Shown in pieces: positions 1 to 12,826 of a stretch of DNA of 64,000 bases. How positions within the stretch are numbered: position 1 is the stretch's first letter; every line of letters starts with the position of its first letter. Under the pieces are notes generated by a model. That model saw only the letters and a program-made list of their open reading frames with translations. It was not told where the DNA came from and ran no database searches. The translations under genes and the position numbers were made by a program. Location of the stretch: the NCBI GenBank assembly GCA_020744425.1, contig JAGMUV010000004.1, positions 1,178,001-1,242,000 of the forward strand, given 5' to 3'. Source of the DNA: Dactylonectria macrodidyma. Lineage: Eukaryota > Ascomycota > Sordariomycetes > Hypocreales > Nectriaceae.

Positions 1-940
1 CAGTTTAGGAAGCTTTAGAGAACGTTATGTTATCATGGGTTATATACGTTTTGGGCCTGTTTTGCGATTGTTGGTTTTAGAGGTTTAGATAAAACCGGTA
101 GACTTGCTAGATGCACATATGGAGAGGGCGGCACAGGCATTAGTAAAAGGGCGCCTTGAAGCTGCTTTCAGACACACATTCATTTTCCATCGGCGCCTCT
201 AACCTTGAATCTCCCCCTCCGAGTAATTCTGAGGGAGCAATGGCTTCACAAGAGCAGAGGCGATCTTAACCGCTGGCGCCTTCTCGCCAGACTCATAGAT
301 TCGCGGGATTACTGGAGCTGACGTCCAAGACGATCTTTTGTTCATCAGTCATGGTGAATTTAACCCGGATCAGTCCCATCTGACCATAGTCCTGAGGCTC
401 CGAATTGCCCATCGCGTGAGCATATTCGGGGGAAACATGAGATATGTATGTTACACAACACGAGCAGAACCATCGCCCGCACATCCTCCTCACGGTTGCC
501 ACTCTGCAACCTTTACCTCCATCTGCGTCTATTCCGTCGCGGTCCAGCCAATCTCTCTTCGCGGGAATCCATATCCTTCCAAAACGATGCCATGCCATGC
601 CATGTCATGCCGACGCTCTTCGGCGACTCTATCACCTAGAGGGCTGACTCTAGTCCTGACAAAACCATTAGACCGAGCATCATGAGCCTCCGTTGGTCCG
701 TCGGAATAGAACCGAAAACGGTAACGGAGGGCCAAGGATGCTCGGCGCAAATCCCACAATGAAGCAAACACAACGCCAGCCCTCTCCCCTGTCCTTCCTT
801 GCCCATCCTTGCCAGCTGGGTCCGTCCAGGTGAGAGGAGCCTCATCAGACCGCGTTCCTAACCTCGTCCCTCAATGATAAGTCAAACAATGTAATCCGAT
901 ATCCCTTACGCCGTCGCCAAAAGAAGTGGGAAAAGTGCCG
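1..940. other. Left-edge spacer, no gene recognised
   Basis: No convincing coding region was found. Open frames here are short, overlap each other on both strands and have no family resemblance. The right end is the 3' flank of the psy2 gene, which is read toward the left. A short CATGC repeat lies near 587-612. A neighbouring gene may end just outside the left edge. Confidence 0.6.
587..612. repeat. Short CATGC tandem repeat
   Basis: The 5-base unit CATGC is repeated about five times with one C-to-T variant. It lies in non-coding DNA and looks like an ordinary microsatellite. Confidence 0.7.
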
Positions 941-3800
941 TCACGACTCTTCATCAGATCGTGGGCCGCCGGTCCGAATAGAAGGGGAGAGACTAATGGC
1001 GATTTTTTTGGGGCCACCATTGCCAGAGCCAGCTGTGAAGCTCTTGCGCCGACGAAGGACACCATGCGGAGTACCAGGGCCAGAGACCGCAGAACTGGTG
1101 CTGTTGCGTCGCTTGTTCTGCATCAATTTGCCCAGCTCGTCCTCGTCCTCGTCTTCCTCTCGGCGGCGCTTTTCTGCCAGTCGCTCAGGGGGTGGCACTG
1201 ACCCAAGACTTGCCTCGCGAGATGGGATCAAGATTTCCACCCTGTTTTCACTCTGCTGAGCGTCTAGTGATGCCTTGGGGTCAATGTTCTCATCCGCCTC
1301 TTCATCAGAGGCGTAGTCGACAAGTAGTTTCGAGGTCCCGGTGCCATTAATTGATGGCGCCTTCTCGCCTTCCTTGGCACGATGCTCATCATCATCCTCC
1401 GGATCCGAAGTCGCCCAGTATTCTTCTTGCTCCTGATCAACAGTGATATGTTCCATAAGCCTCGAGTTTGGAGGTCTTCGGCCCAGCTCTTCCTCAGCTT
1501 CCAAGAAGTAGTCCATGTTGGACGTGTAGCCTTGCGTTTGGTCGTATCGGAGGATGATGTCACGGAAGGTCGGCATGTAGTCGAGGCTAAGTAGCCGCTC
1601 TCGAAAGTTCACAACAAGGTATTTGACGAGGTCTTTCAGGTTCTCCTTCTTGATGTACTCAAAAAATTCCAGCGAAGCAGAACTCAGGAGGTTGTCTCGG
1701 GGCATGGCGCCAATTAGAACATCGAGTATCGGTCCCATAATCTGCTTCTCAGTCAAATGCCTGACATAAAACTCGTCCTGGAGTCCAATCAAGGATCTGA
1801 AAAATCGAATAGCAACTATTGCATGATTAGGATGGATCTTGGAAAGGGAAAAAGGATGCTCTACCTAGCCGCAAGTACTTCTCAGGACATTCAAGAAGCT
1901 GGGCAATTCGCTGGGCAATGTTATTGGTCATGACAAAGAACTTGCATCGTAGGTTATGCTGGCGGATAAAGAAACAGAGGATCTCGATCAGATACGTAAA
2001 CATGGACGCTTGTTGCGCGGGAAAGTTCATGTCCGTTCGTTTTTCGAGATCAAACAGGGGTTTGAAGAGCCTAGGGGCAGATCGCTCGTAAAAGCGAGTT
2101 AAAAAGACATCCTGCTGAGGATCAATGGTGGGCGGAGGCCGGGCTCGGCCAGCGAATTCGCCATTAGCCTTGACAAAAGCCTCGGTGCTTTGAACAGGCA
2201 CACCAGGGTCCAGGAGGACTTTGAGAGCTTCTGAAATCTGGGACTTGACCCCGAGATCAACCTCTACGAGAAGAAGGTCGATCAATGAGTCGGTCAACGG
2301 CGCCTGGTTTTCATGCATCTGTCGGTAAATGGTCTGTCGGATCATCTGTGGATCGTGGTCGATTATGGAAATCATGATATCCGTCGCGCCCACTCTCACT
2401 CCCACGTCGCCGTGTCGTAGACCGAAGTGAATGACCTGTAGGAGCCCGTGTGCGATAAAGTTGTTGTATAGCGTTTGTCGAGCTGGCGGTTGAATGTTTT
2501 TGGCGATCGCACAGCACTGCTGGATGAATAAGACCGCTTCCTTCTTCCTCTTCTGGTCCGGAGCAGCAGAATTGAAGATACCGAAAAGCTCATTAAGGAA
2601 GACGGCATTCGCTTGAAGATGCTGGACGATGTCGACCTGGTTGAAGAAGATTAGAGAGTTGAGAACGGAAAACGTCGGATCGTCAAGAATGCGGGCTAGG
2701 ACGACGTCCTTGAGATACTGAAGGCGGTAGGTCTGGTGAATTTTCCTCCGGGTCTGCTCATCCTCAATCGGGACCACCTCTTTGTATCGGCCTTGGTTGT
2801 CCAACCAGTGACGATGGTTGGCCTTGTGACTCGGGAAATCGGGGTCGTATTCCAGCGCGCCAACAACACCCAAAACACACTCGTCCGATACAGCATGTTC
2901 GATAATCGATGTGTCGTTGAGGAGAATGATCGTCTTCATGATGTTACATAGCCGATGAAGGTCCTGCAGACTCTCGAGGTCTTCCGCTATCTCGACCAAG
3001 GGAATGAGGCGGCCAATGTAGTCTTCGGCCATAATGGACTTGGCAAGCGCGTCTCGGCCATTGGCTGTTGAGCTCATGATTCGCATGTTGGCTTCGATCT
3101 CTGGGAGGTTTCCGAGTTCCGCATTAGGGAGGTTGATCGTGGGCTGGACTTCAATAGCAAGGTCATCAGAGAGTCCATCGTCTAGAAATATGACATCAGC
3201 ATCCAGTCCATTTATAGAGAGAGGTCTCGCGTACCGGCGCCAGCTAAATTGTTGTGAAATGATTGCTGAACGCTACTGACAAAGCGCCTACGGCGAGTTA
3301 GCAGATGCTCTATTGTGAGAACCCGTGGCAGATGTTGCGACGCACCATATCATAGCACAACCCTCAGGTTCTTGGAAACTGAGGGCCATGTCCACACCAC
3401 TGCCAGGCTCTTGCCAGACGATGAGGGTTTCTGCGGTGACTGAGTCAGATATGGTACCCAAAGCGACTATGGCGGATACGGCATACCTTGTTGCTTCTGG
3501 AAACCATCCTCCTTCTGGATCTTGGTCTCTAAGAGGAGACGCTCAGGTTGATCCTCGGACTCCACAATGACACGGGGATCTTTCCGGCCATCTTCGGTCT
3601 ATGAATTATGATGTCAGGTCAGCGACAAGACTTCGGCGCAAGGAGCTGGAAGTCACGTAAGCAGCGCGAATGAGGCTTACCGTTGTAAAGGATGCGGTGC
3701 AGAAGCCGGTGCCTCGGTCGAACCAGTCATTGTTGCGCAGCTCGTAGACCTTGACGCGCTTCTTGTCGGTGGGCTGATGAGGCACGGGCTGTGCCATCAT
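941..3800 (-). CDS. psy2: Protein phosphatase 4 regulatory subunit 3 (Psy2/PP4R3, SMEK family)
   Basis: Predicted 853-residue protein from six exons: 3800-3681, 3598-3487, 3430-3346, 3287-3235, 3181-1865 and 1815-941. All junctions are GT-AG and keep the frame. The N-terminus (residues about 8-110, beginning RVKVYELRNNDWFDRGTGF) is the EVH1/PH-like domain. The SMEK domain follows at about 150-350 (GRDALAKSIMAEDYIGRLI) and then an ARM-like helical region (YLRLVAIRFFRSLIGLQDEF). From about residue 690 the tail is acidic and low-complexity with KRRR and RRRKS basic patches, probably nuclear localisation. In the family, this subunit targets the PP4 catalytic subunit to substrates in DNA-damage recovery. 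I chose the MMAQP start because the conserved domain begins right after it. The frame stays open upstream to 4010, so a longer N-terminus is possible. The upstream spacer is 4.7 kb. Confidence 0.9.
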
Positions 3801-6800
3801 CACAGGCTCGGGTTCCCCCTCGACGGTGAGGTTCGTATACGCAGCCAGGTCTGGGGTGAGTTCCAGATGCTGCTGCAGGGACAGCTCGGAGGGTTCGTTG
3901 TGACTCAGGATCGTGAGCGCCGCCACGGTTCCTCGCGTTGCGCGCGAACACGGCGCGGCAGTCGTCGGAGACGGAGAGTAAGCGGAGAAGGAGGTGCTGA
4001 GTAGCGACACGGCGTGTCAAAGTGCGAAGCGGGAAAAGGCCGATCAATGCGCCATACAATCAAGGGCGAGCGAGGCGGCCGGCGCGAAATCGGAGAGGGC
4101 CACGCCACGGAGTTGCGGGTGGACGTGGGACGAAGGAACAAGGTGAGAGAGTGAGATGGCGACGGCAGCAGGGACGAAAGCGCGAAGACAAGGCGATGGC
4201 GACGGCGACAGATACAGCGGGAGCTGGGAGCAGCAAGGCGACGGGCGGGTGGAGATGCGGGCGGGCGATCGGGTTCCGATAGTGAGGACTTTTGAGGCTG
4301 TCGAGGATTGCGGATGAGGTGGGCAATGCGCGTGACCAGGCTGCCAGATGGTGTTGGGTTCGGGCATTGGGGGGCGACGGGGGCGACGGGGGGTGCTGCT
4401 TTCCCATTTTTCGGCCCCGAGCCACGCGATAGGTGTGGCTTGGGTCTGTTATCGTCCAATCAGCATCCAGAACTGGCACGCCATACTCACGTGATTCTGC
4501 TTTGGCCACATTGCAGCCATCAAGTGGGTTGAGGCTTGCCCCTTTAGCCCGATCTGACCCCCATGAGCAGAGGTCTCGTCCACTCCCTGCTGGACACTTG
4601 CTGCGAATATGGTCGTGATGTAATGTTTTGCAGCCCAAAGTTGGGTATCGATATTGATCAAGCGCGTCAGCCACACATAACACAACAAAACGATTAGGCA
4701 TCATCTTCCTAATGTCATTTCCTTAATCGGATTTCTCTGCTTAGCTGTGCATTGCCTTCCGTCTCTACCTCCGTTAGGTTTCGTCACTGCTGACCCCGCA
4801 AAAGTCAATGCAGAGAGGGCCGGACAGCTCAAGTGAACACAATTGTCTCAGCAAAAGCATAATGACATCAAGGAAAGCACCGCACGTAATTAGTAATATG
4901 GCTTTGTCGCCGAGTGGACTTATTGCAATGGCCCAACCTCATCCCATCAAAATACTGATGTCCCAACATGACGTTTCCTTCACCGCGCGGGCTGGTCATC
5001 ACTTGCGTACGTGGTCAACGCCTTCTCTGCCTCCAGTTTTAGGTCTCGGTAGTACATGGATCCCAATTTTTAACAAGTTACATTTGCCAATTCGTGACCG
5101 CCTGGCTCATGACATAACCAAGGTCTCATGTCAAGTGTTAAGCTAGAGGGTTTGGGAGTGAAGCTGGGCAGGGTGTTTTTCAGAGCCATGTTAAAGAATC
5201 ATGAACTCTACATCAACAAACTCTCAACCATCATCTTTACGTAGCCGGCGATGTTTCGTTTCCGTCACTCTGTAGATTGAACGCAGCAATAATTGGGCAA
5301 CTAAGTCAATGGAAATACGGGGCGCTCGGCGACATCATCCCCAGTTGAGTCAGTCACAGGTACTCACTCGGCCAATTACCTAGCAGGCCTGGCAAGATCT
5401 AGATCGATGGGTGCTGAATGACGCGGAGCATTCTTTAATCCATCATAGCTAGGTGTAAGAGCGGGTGTGGCAACTCAATTAGTCTTCCCATCGGCTCCTT
5501 CGGTTACAGTTTTATTCGAGCCTCAGGGGAGAGAAAGAGCTCATTAGAGGCTACACTTTGCGTGGGAGTCTAGACACGGCGTTGCCTTTAGAAGCCACCC
5601 TGGGGCGCCTAACTTTGGAGTACAATAGGCATAGTGGGACCCGCAAGCCACGGGAAGACCACATGCAGCTTTCAAGGCCGTAGAGCTCGGAGTTGTCGGA
5701 GCTCTTTGTTTGGTTATCCGCCAGGAACTGCAGCCACAAGTAGGCAATGGTACGAACGCCATGGAAGCTAACAGAGCAATGTTCAGCTGTCATTGCCCCA
5801 TTCAAATACAGGCTCGTGGCGTTTAGTTGAGGAGCCTTAGAGATCAGGAACTTCGAGGACGGAAGTTCCCAGCGTTGTGGAAGGTTTCCAAGTCCAGGCC
5901 AGTCGGCTAGGACCTGGTGGCTTTCTTTGTCATCAAGCTTCCAAAGATTCTAGCGTCGATGGAGTGGCCGACACAGACACCTCCAAGCTAAGCGAGAAAG
6001 TGGGGTGTTTCATGTGAGAATCATGCTGATTATTCTCTCTTTATTTGGCGCTGACGGCCACGACGCCAACACTCGATCGCGTCCTGATGCATTTCGGAAA
6101 ATAAAACGACGATCTGGAAGGATTTCCAAGCATCCTGTCACTTGTCATGCATACACAGCACACACTAAGTGCTTCAGCGGGGTATTAATGATGTGGTGAG
6201 GTGGTCAAGGACAACCTTTAAGCCCCTTAGGCCGTGTGTCTGTGTTACGTAGTAGAGTGCGGTGTGGCTTGGGGAGGAGAATCATCAACCCCTGGTGCAG
6301 ATCAACAGGGGGGTCTCAGCTCGCGCGGAATAAGCTGAACCATGGCGAAGTGAAAGCTTAAAACTGCAATTCCGTGAGCAATTGACTTATGAAACGGTGG
6401 CACCTCGTCAGACCTGACACAATGAGGCCTACTCTGTGGTGTCTTTGTTGCGTGTGAAGAGTGTAGGAGCCCAAATGACGACGAGGGGCTTTTGGACTTG
6501 ACGGACTTTGGCAACGTGAATGACGCCACGGTTCCTGGTTCTATCACCATCGACGCGCCCAAGAGTTGGCTACCAGACCGTCAAGCTGCCTCGCTCAATG
6601 TATGAAACCATCTGGGGAAAAAAATAAAATAAGATATGGTGTCATGTCAGCAGGAGAGGATCAGCGACGGTGATTGTGTGAGGGACGGAGCCGCGACATG
6701 GATGAAGGGAAGCAAGCCCGCGGCGGTTTCATAAGCAATATTCTTGGCAAGAAATGTCGCCGCGCCCAACTATGCCATCTGCCAAGCAATCAAATTCCCA

Positions 6801-8535
6801 ACACCTGCAGAGATTTAGCACTATTAGATGCAATAGTCGACGGCGACTTGGCAGTCGGCTTAGGCGGCGGTCAATCTGGGTCCGGACTGCGGATCCCATG
6901 CGGCAGGGCAGCAAGTAGGTAAGCAAGGAGGTTGAGAATCTAGCATCAAAGACTCAGCTGCTCGCGGGACCGAAATTATGCAGATGGTGGCCGTGTTAGC
7001 TGATGGTGCAATATGATACATGTGTATGATGCATGTGTCTGTGTCTAGCAGCGCCCGCCACGATCCGCGAGAGAAAAGTCGTCACGTCGTCAAGCTGAAC
7101 ATCAGAACATGTCACTAGGACCCATGCCATAAACGCCCGGTCTCCACCCGGGGCGCGCGGGCAGCTTCAGCGCAGCGACAAGCAGCGCTATCCCTGCCGC
7201 TCGGATCAAGGCCAACACCGGAAGCGATGTGAGCGTTTTGGAGCGTTTTGGAGCTCAGCCAAGACAGCTAGAGATGTTGGGTTGACGTAGCAAGTTGTCC
7301 GCACCGGGTCCGGTGGGCAGAATATTACGGCACCGGCGTTGATGGGCGCTCTCATCCCGTAGCCGTTGCCCGTAGCCTCAATCGGAAACAGAGGCCGTTC
7401 ATTTTCTTTCAATGCGGGACAGTGGGCCGGGGGGCAAGGCGCTCCGGTGGAAGGAAAGTCTAGCACTGAGAAACTCCGGACACTTAATTACGGAGTGTAC
7501 TATGTATGTAGTGCATATTGGCACATGAATACGAAAGGGTGTGGAGAGAAGATGATGGCTAATTAGGCCGTGTTGGCGAAAGTTTGTGGATGACAGTGAC
7601 AGCTTTTTCGCTGTGGCTACGGCTCCAGTTTGGTGTCGCACAAGTGACGCAACATGGTGGCATTGCCCCAATTGCCACAACTGCTGCATGCTCATGTAGG
7701 GAGGAGAAATGATGCCTTAATTAGCCTCGAGTCGAGCTCCTGCACTGCATCGGAAATGCACCTTGCACCTTGCACCTTGTGCGCCAACCGTGCAGGACGG
7801 TTGGTGCAAGGCCCAGCATTAACTGTGGGATGGGGACGCGGCCCTCTGGCCAGTCTGACCAGTTGTCGACGCCAGCGTAGCGCATGTCGTCTTGGCCCTT
7901 CAAGCACTCCCTTCGGTGACTCGGGGCGCTGTGAGGGGGCGTTCCTGGAAGCACCCCGTTTTAGCGTGTTGCAGATGCAACCCTGGCTCGCCTTGTGGCT
8001 CTCCTAGTTGGTCCATGTTCTCCTCAGTTAGATCGTGATGAGCTGGCTTCCTTTTTTTCCTTGGCTTTTTTCCTGTTAGCTGCGTCTTACATGCAGCCGT
8101 GTCCGGGGGCTGTTCCGTGCTGTTGCGTGCTTACGGCCGAGGTGTTTTACAAAAGACGAAAGGTCGCCGCATCTCTTGTCTTTGCTCGGCGTTTGGATTT
8201 TTTATTTTTTTCATCCCACCTCTCTTTCTGCTGTCCCTCCGTCTCGTCATCCGAGCTCTAATTACGTATCGCCTTTCATCGTCTTTGTCCCGGCCACTTG
8301 GATCTCTGTGGCCAGCCTGTGGCGTTAGACATTGCAAACCCAACGCTCATCCAGGCACCGGGCCATCGAGTCCAGAACCCCGAGTCAGATCGATCGCCCA
8401 GTCTAGACGCCACCTACACAGCCGAGCCAGCCCTCCAAGCCAACCGCCAGCCCACCTAGCAATTGTCCATCGTCCACTGATCCACCTCACTTACACGCTC
8501 GCAAGTCGCAACCACCCACGTCAGCAAAGATCATC
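3801..8535. other. 4.7 kb divergent spacer between psy2 and the ESRA-repeat gene
   Basis: This holds the promoters of psy2 (leftward) and the unknown gene at 8536 (rightward). Many short open frames are present on both strands, for example 4060-4704 (-) and 5551-5805 (-), but none shows a recognisable family, consistent codon bias or splice-linked extension. A triple GCACCTT repeat lies at 7758-7778, and the last 500 bases become rich in C and T, as expected for a leader. Confidence 0.55.
7758..7778. repeat. Three-copy GCACCTT tandem repeat
   Basis: Three exact head-to-tail 7-base units in the spacer upstream of the gene at 8536. No function is inferred. Confidence 0.75.
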
Positions 8536-10373
8536 ATGGCTTCTAAGCGCCAGTCGTTCCGTGAGTCTCCAACTCAGCTATTTCCTTGCCTCCACGACTC
8601 GCCTACCCGAGTTCTCCGACCCATCCCATCTGCCACTCATATATACCCACGTTGTCTCCCTTGATCCCGAGTTTGTGTCCCTTCCAACAAGCACAAGCCT
8701 CTCCTTCTTCTCAGCACTCCTTTGAGACTCAATTTGCTTCATTATATCCAACATCCCACTCCGTTCATTCTCGATTACTCTTCAAAGCCAGGCTTCAAAT
8801 ATTTTCTATAAGAACTACCACGAACCAACTTCATCATTAGGCATGTCCATCATGGGCCATTTCCGGTGGCCTCGTCCAGAGTCCAGAGCGGAGTCCCGAG
8901 CAGAGTCTAGGGCAGAGTCCAGGGCAGGCAGCACAAAGAACGCCGAGCTAAAGACATTATCGAAGCGAACGACCTTTCATTACACTCCCAAGCACGCCGC
9001 CCGCGATGCCCTGATAAGTGCTCCTCAAAGTACGCGGACAGCTGAGAGCGCTCGAGTTCTTGAAGAGACCCACGAACGAGCATTTGGGGCTTCGCGCGAC
9101 GGAGAGATCAAGATGGCTATGTCGCATTCACAGCGCGCCGACAGCCAGATATCCAACACCACATATTCAACCAGGGACGACCGCAGCCGCTTTACTTCTG
9201 CCTCTAGTTCGGCCAACTCCTCAGTATATGCTACAAACGCCTCTTTCGATGCCGCCAGCTTCTCCTCTCGGTCTGTGTCGCTTAAGGGCAAGGACGTGGA
9301 TCGCAGCGGTTTCTCGTCGCCATATCAGACTCCATCATCTCCTGCAGGTTCGTTTTCAGAAACTTACCAATTCTCCATAGTGGCATCATTCTAATTCCTA
9401 CATAGGTGAACTTTCTATCTACGGGGGCTCAGTCACTTCCTTGGAAGTACTCGACACCAAGCCCATTCGACCCTCCCGCACCGCCGAGCCCACCAGTGTC
9501 TCTCGACCACCCATTTCCTCGTCGAATCCTCATCGTTTGCATCCGAGTGCTCGAAGGCCATCCGATGCCTCTTCCGTGGACCGGCACTCCTTGGCTCAGG
9601 TCGCGAGACTTGCCAGCAGCACGCCGACAGCTCATCGAAGCTCAGTCTCGCAGTCGACTGTTGTACCTGTTCAGCAGACTTCCCCGGCACAGCGCCCCAG
9701 CACATCCAGAGCCTCCTCCAGGCCTCCGACTCAGTCTCATTCTCGCAATGCTAGCGCACTTTCCGGTACTTTGGAGCGACACTCTCGGCAAGGATCTGTG
9801 TCCTCCTTGCCTTCACTTACCCCTTCATCGGTCAAACATCACTCGTCAGGCTCGGGCCCCATGACACCACTCAGCCAGTCTGGCACACTAGACTTTGCAG
9901 GATTCAATCTCGAATCCAACCACTCCGTTCTTCTTTCTCTTGATTATCAGCCTGATGAAGCCATCCAAGGGGATGACGTTCTGTATTTGGACAACAAGAA
10001 AGCCCAACGCCGAGAGTCTCGGCCACGATACCAGGAGAAGGCAATAATCGATGTCAGCGTGCGCCAACTGGATTTCGGACTGCCCCAGGAGCCAGATGTT
10101 CCTCGGGAGGCAGAATCCATCCCTCAACAAGACACTCCCCAGGAACCAGAGCGTCCTCGGGAGGAAGATGTTATTCGGGAACGATATCTTCCACCGGCTC
10201 CCCTAACTCCGGAGGAAATCATGAACAAGTTCCGGAAACCGAATGAACCACTTCCCAAACCAGAGTCCACCAGCCGCTGGAAGCTAACCAAGACTGGCGG
10301 CAAGCTGCTTCGGAAGCACCGACGGGTTGATTCCAGCAGACTGGGGGGAGCATGGGGGATGCCTACGAAGTAA
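8536..10373 (+). CDS. Unknown Ser/Pro-rich protein with ESRA repeat
   Basis: Predicted 499-residue protein from three exons: 8536-8560 (only 25 bases), 8841-9347 and 9406-10373. The 280-base first intron starts GTGAGT and ends ATTAG, and the second ends CATAG. The joined N-terminus reads MASKRQSFRMSIMGHFRW. Residues about 22-37 are four ESRA units, followed by a Ser/Thr-rich, probably disordered stretch, an acidic Glu/Pro-rich part and a basic C-terminus (TGGKLLRKHRRVDSSR). No catalytic motif, signal peptide or membrane segment is visible, and I do not recognise the family. The composition fits an intrinsically disordered regulatory or cytoskeletal protein, but that is only inference. The tiny first exon depends on splice signals, and a start at 8843 is the alternative. 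Confidence 0.7.
8879..8926 (+). repeat. Coding minisatellite, four 12-base units (ESRA)4
   Basis: Four in-frame 12-base units encode Glu-Ser-Arg-Ala, with synonymous drift between units (TCC/TCT for Ser; AGA/CGA/AGG for Arg). This suggests that the peptide repeat is maintained or that the expansion is old. Confidence 0.85.
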
Positions 10374-11464
10374 CCGACGACGAGTGTATTCAAAGTATTA
10401 TACCAAAAGCGCTGTACTGCTGGACACAGAGTGCAACCTCTGCTTGCGGGGGTCCAGAGCCCAGGACTAATTGCGGGCAAACGCCACGCCCGAACCGAGA
10501 GCGCAAGACTGCCAAATGCATTTTTAGCGGCATGGTGTTTGTTTTGTTGGCGACTTTTCTTATGTTAAAAGCGTTTTCTTTGTCTTCTAGATTATGAATG
10601 GACGATACCTAGTCAAACAGACTTTTCTTTTACTTGGGTCTTATCTACATGCATAATATACTCAACGGCCCGTCATGGCGTATTTGAAATGTAATTTTTT
10701 GGTGCTTATTTTGAATGGATTGGTGATAGAGATACATGGTTCAATGTGTAAATGTCTCGGGAGAGGATGGATACCATAATAAGCTTGACAGGTAAGTGCC
10801 CGAGATGAATGTCTGGGATCTGAATGGAAGAGCTGCAATTCAGTGCAAGGGAGCGGGGAACGAAGGCACTGGCAAAATGACTTGCGCTCCGTCTCCAATT
10901 GGCTTCGTAAGAGAGTAAAAGAGACTCGTCACAGTTATCGAGCGCATTCATCAGTGAATTGCATGCGTCACGCAGCCAGGAACGGGACCCCGCTTCCCGC
11001 TAGCAAGCCGGCCAGGCCCTTGTCAACTACCGCCAGCTGCCCAGTGACAAACTGAAAGCTAAGGTACCCCGACGCCTCTAAAACGGCTGTTGTGGCACGG
11101 CGCTATGCATGATTGGCCAGCTACGCACAGGCGTTCCTCAGTGGGGAGGCCTTCACGTTACAGTGGTTTTAGGGCGCCGCGTAGTGCAACTGACGTGTGT
11201 GAGTGTATGAGGAAGAGGCTCCGTGGCCTGTGCGACGTAAAGGTGCGAGCTGCAACTTGATGCCTTACGTAGACCCTCGAACAACTCAGCTTATCCTGAC
11301 TTTGTTTCCCTTTCTCTCTCTTCTCTCTCACCACACTTTCTTTTTACTTTCCTTTTTCTCCCCATGTGCTCAGCCTGAGAACGGGCGTTCCAATTGCCTT
11401 TCCTTCACGCTCCCTCCTCCCTTCTCTCTTCTGCAGCGCCGCAGCTGCAGAACAACCCTCCGCC
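10374..11464. other. Spacer between ESRA-repeat gene and ALG5
   Basis: Contains the 3' flank of the upstream gene, with an AT-richer stretch near 10550-10760 that would suit polyadenylation, and the ALG5 promoter. No further gene is seen. Confidence 0.6.
11301..11363 (+). promoter_or_regulatory. Pyrimidine tract in the ALG5 leader
   Basis: A nearly continuous run of T and C ends about 100 bases before the ALG5 start codon. Such tracts are common just upstream of, or at, transcription starts in filamentous fungi. No TATA box was recognised. Confidence 0.5.
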
Positions 11465-12826
11465 ATGGCCGCCGCATCGTTTCTTGAGCTTCCTGCTACC
11501 TTCCTAGGCCCGCTCTGGGCTTGGGTTGATGCGACGCCCATCCACATTCTGCTGGTCCTATTTGTTGCGCTTGTTCTATTTGCGCTCCTCGCCGTACGCC
11601 CATCCCTCCTCGCTTCCGCGCCTTGTTGAGCTCTCCTCCAGCTAACCTATCCCCTCCAGCTCTTCGTCCTCCTCCACCTCGTCGCGCCAAAGCCCCGCCC
11701 CGTCCTACCCTCCGAGAAGACGTACATCACCAGCCATCCTTCGACGGGACGATCTCAGCCCCTCCCTCTCCCATGCTGGTACGACCGCTGGCTAGCTGAG
11801 CGCCACGTCAGCGAGCAGCGCATTCAACCTACAGTGGCCTACCCTACGCCTGATGCCGGAGCCATCGAGCCTGCCGAAGTGCGCCTCAGTGTCGTGTTCC
11901 CCGCCTACAATGAGGAAGACCGCGTTATCCCCACGCTCGAAGAAGCCGTCCCCTACCTGGACCAGCACTTTGGTCGCTCTGCGCACGCTAAAGCTGTGAC
12001 GAGCCCGACCTCGAAGCGACACATGCGCAATGCGCCGCAGGAAGACCTGGGCGGGTACGAGATTATCTTGGTGAACGACGGGAGCCGCGACAAGACTGTG
12101 GATGTGGTGCTCCAGTTCGCCAAGGACAATGGCCTCCACGACATCTTGAGGGTTGTGACACTGGAGGCGAACCGGGGCAAGGGAGGTGGTGTAACCCACG
12201 GGTTCCGTCACGTCAGAGGCGAATACGTCCTGTTCGCAGATGCTGATGGAGCGTCACGGTTCAGTGACGTCGGGAAGTTGATTGAGGGATGCGAGGAGGT
12301 GGTCGATAGCTCTCACCGAGGCGTGGCCATTGGTAGCCGTGCCCACCTCGTTGGCAGCGAAGCCGTTGTTAAGGTATGTACTTCCCATTTGCCTCCATTT
12401 ACTCTCTAACGATCCACCTCCCAGCGCTCGGCCTTGCGAAACTTCCTCATGCGATCATTTCACCTCGTCCTCATGATCCTAACACCACCCGCCACGTCTC
12501 GCATCCGCGACACCCAGTGCGGCTTCAAGCTCTTCTCGCGCGAATCCCTTCCCCATATCGTCCCGTACATGCACACCGAGGGCTGGATCTTCGACATTGA
12601 GATGCTCATGCTCTCCGAATCTGCCCCGTCCTCTCCGATCCTTGGCAGCGACGGTAGTGTTATTGGCACCAGCCCCGGTATCAAGGTTGCGGAGGTGCCC
12701 ATTGAGTGGCACGAGGTCGGCGGGAGCAAGCTCAATGTTATCCAGGACAGCATCAAGATGGCTATTGGCCTCGCGATCCTGCGCGCGAGCTGGATGATGG
12801 GTGTGTACCGACGGCGGTTGACTTAG
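11465..12826 (+). CDS. alg5: Dolichyl-phosphate beta-glucosyltransferase (ALG5)
   Basis: Predicted 414-residue protein from three exons: 11465-11593, 11660-12373 and 12425-12826, all phase 0. The family moves glucose from UDP-glucose to dolichyl phosphate at the ER membrane, giving the donor for the last steps of N-glycan precursor assembly. Residues about 23-45 form an N-terminal membrane anchor (HILLVLFVALVLFALLAV). The GT2 catalytic domain shows SVVFPAYNEEDRV, ILVNDGSRDKT, the acidic metal site FADADGASRF, and later RDTQCGFKLFSR and EVPIEWHEVGGSK. Length agrees with other fungal ALG5 proteins. An in-frame ATG further upstream is not needed: the anchor begins soon after the chosen ATG, which has an A/C-type context. 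It is convergent with ERG1. Confidence 0.93.

Noticed and set aside
4060..4704. 214-codon open frame upstream of psy2
   Set aside because: Lies in the psy2 promoter, shares DNA with two other open frames on the same strand, and shows no domain.
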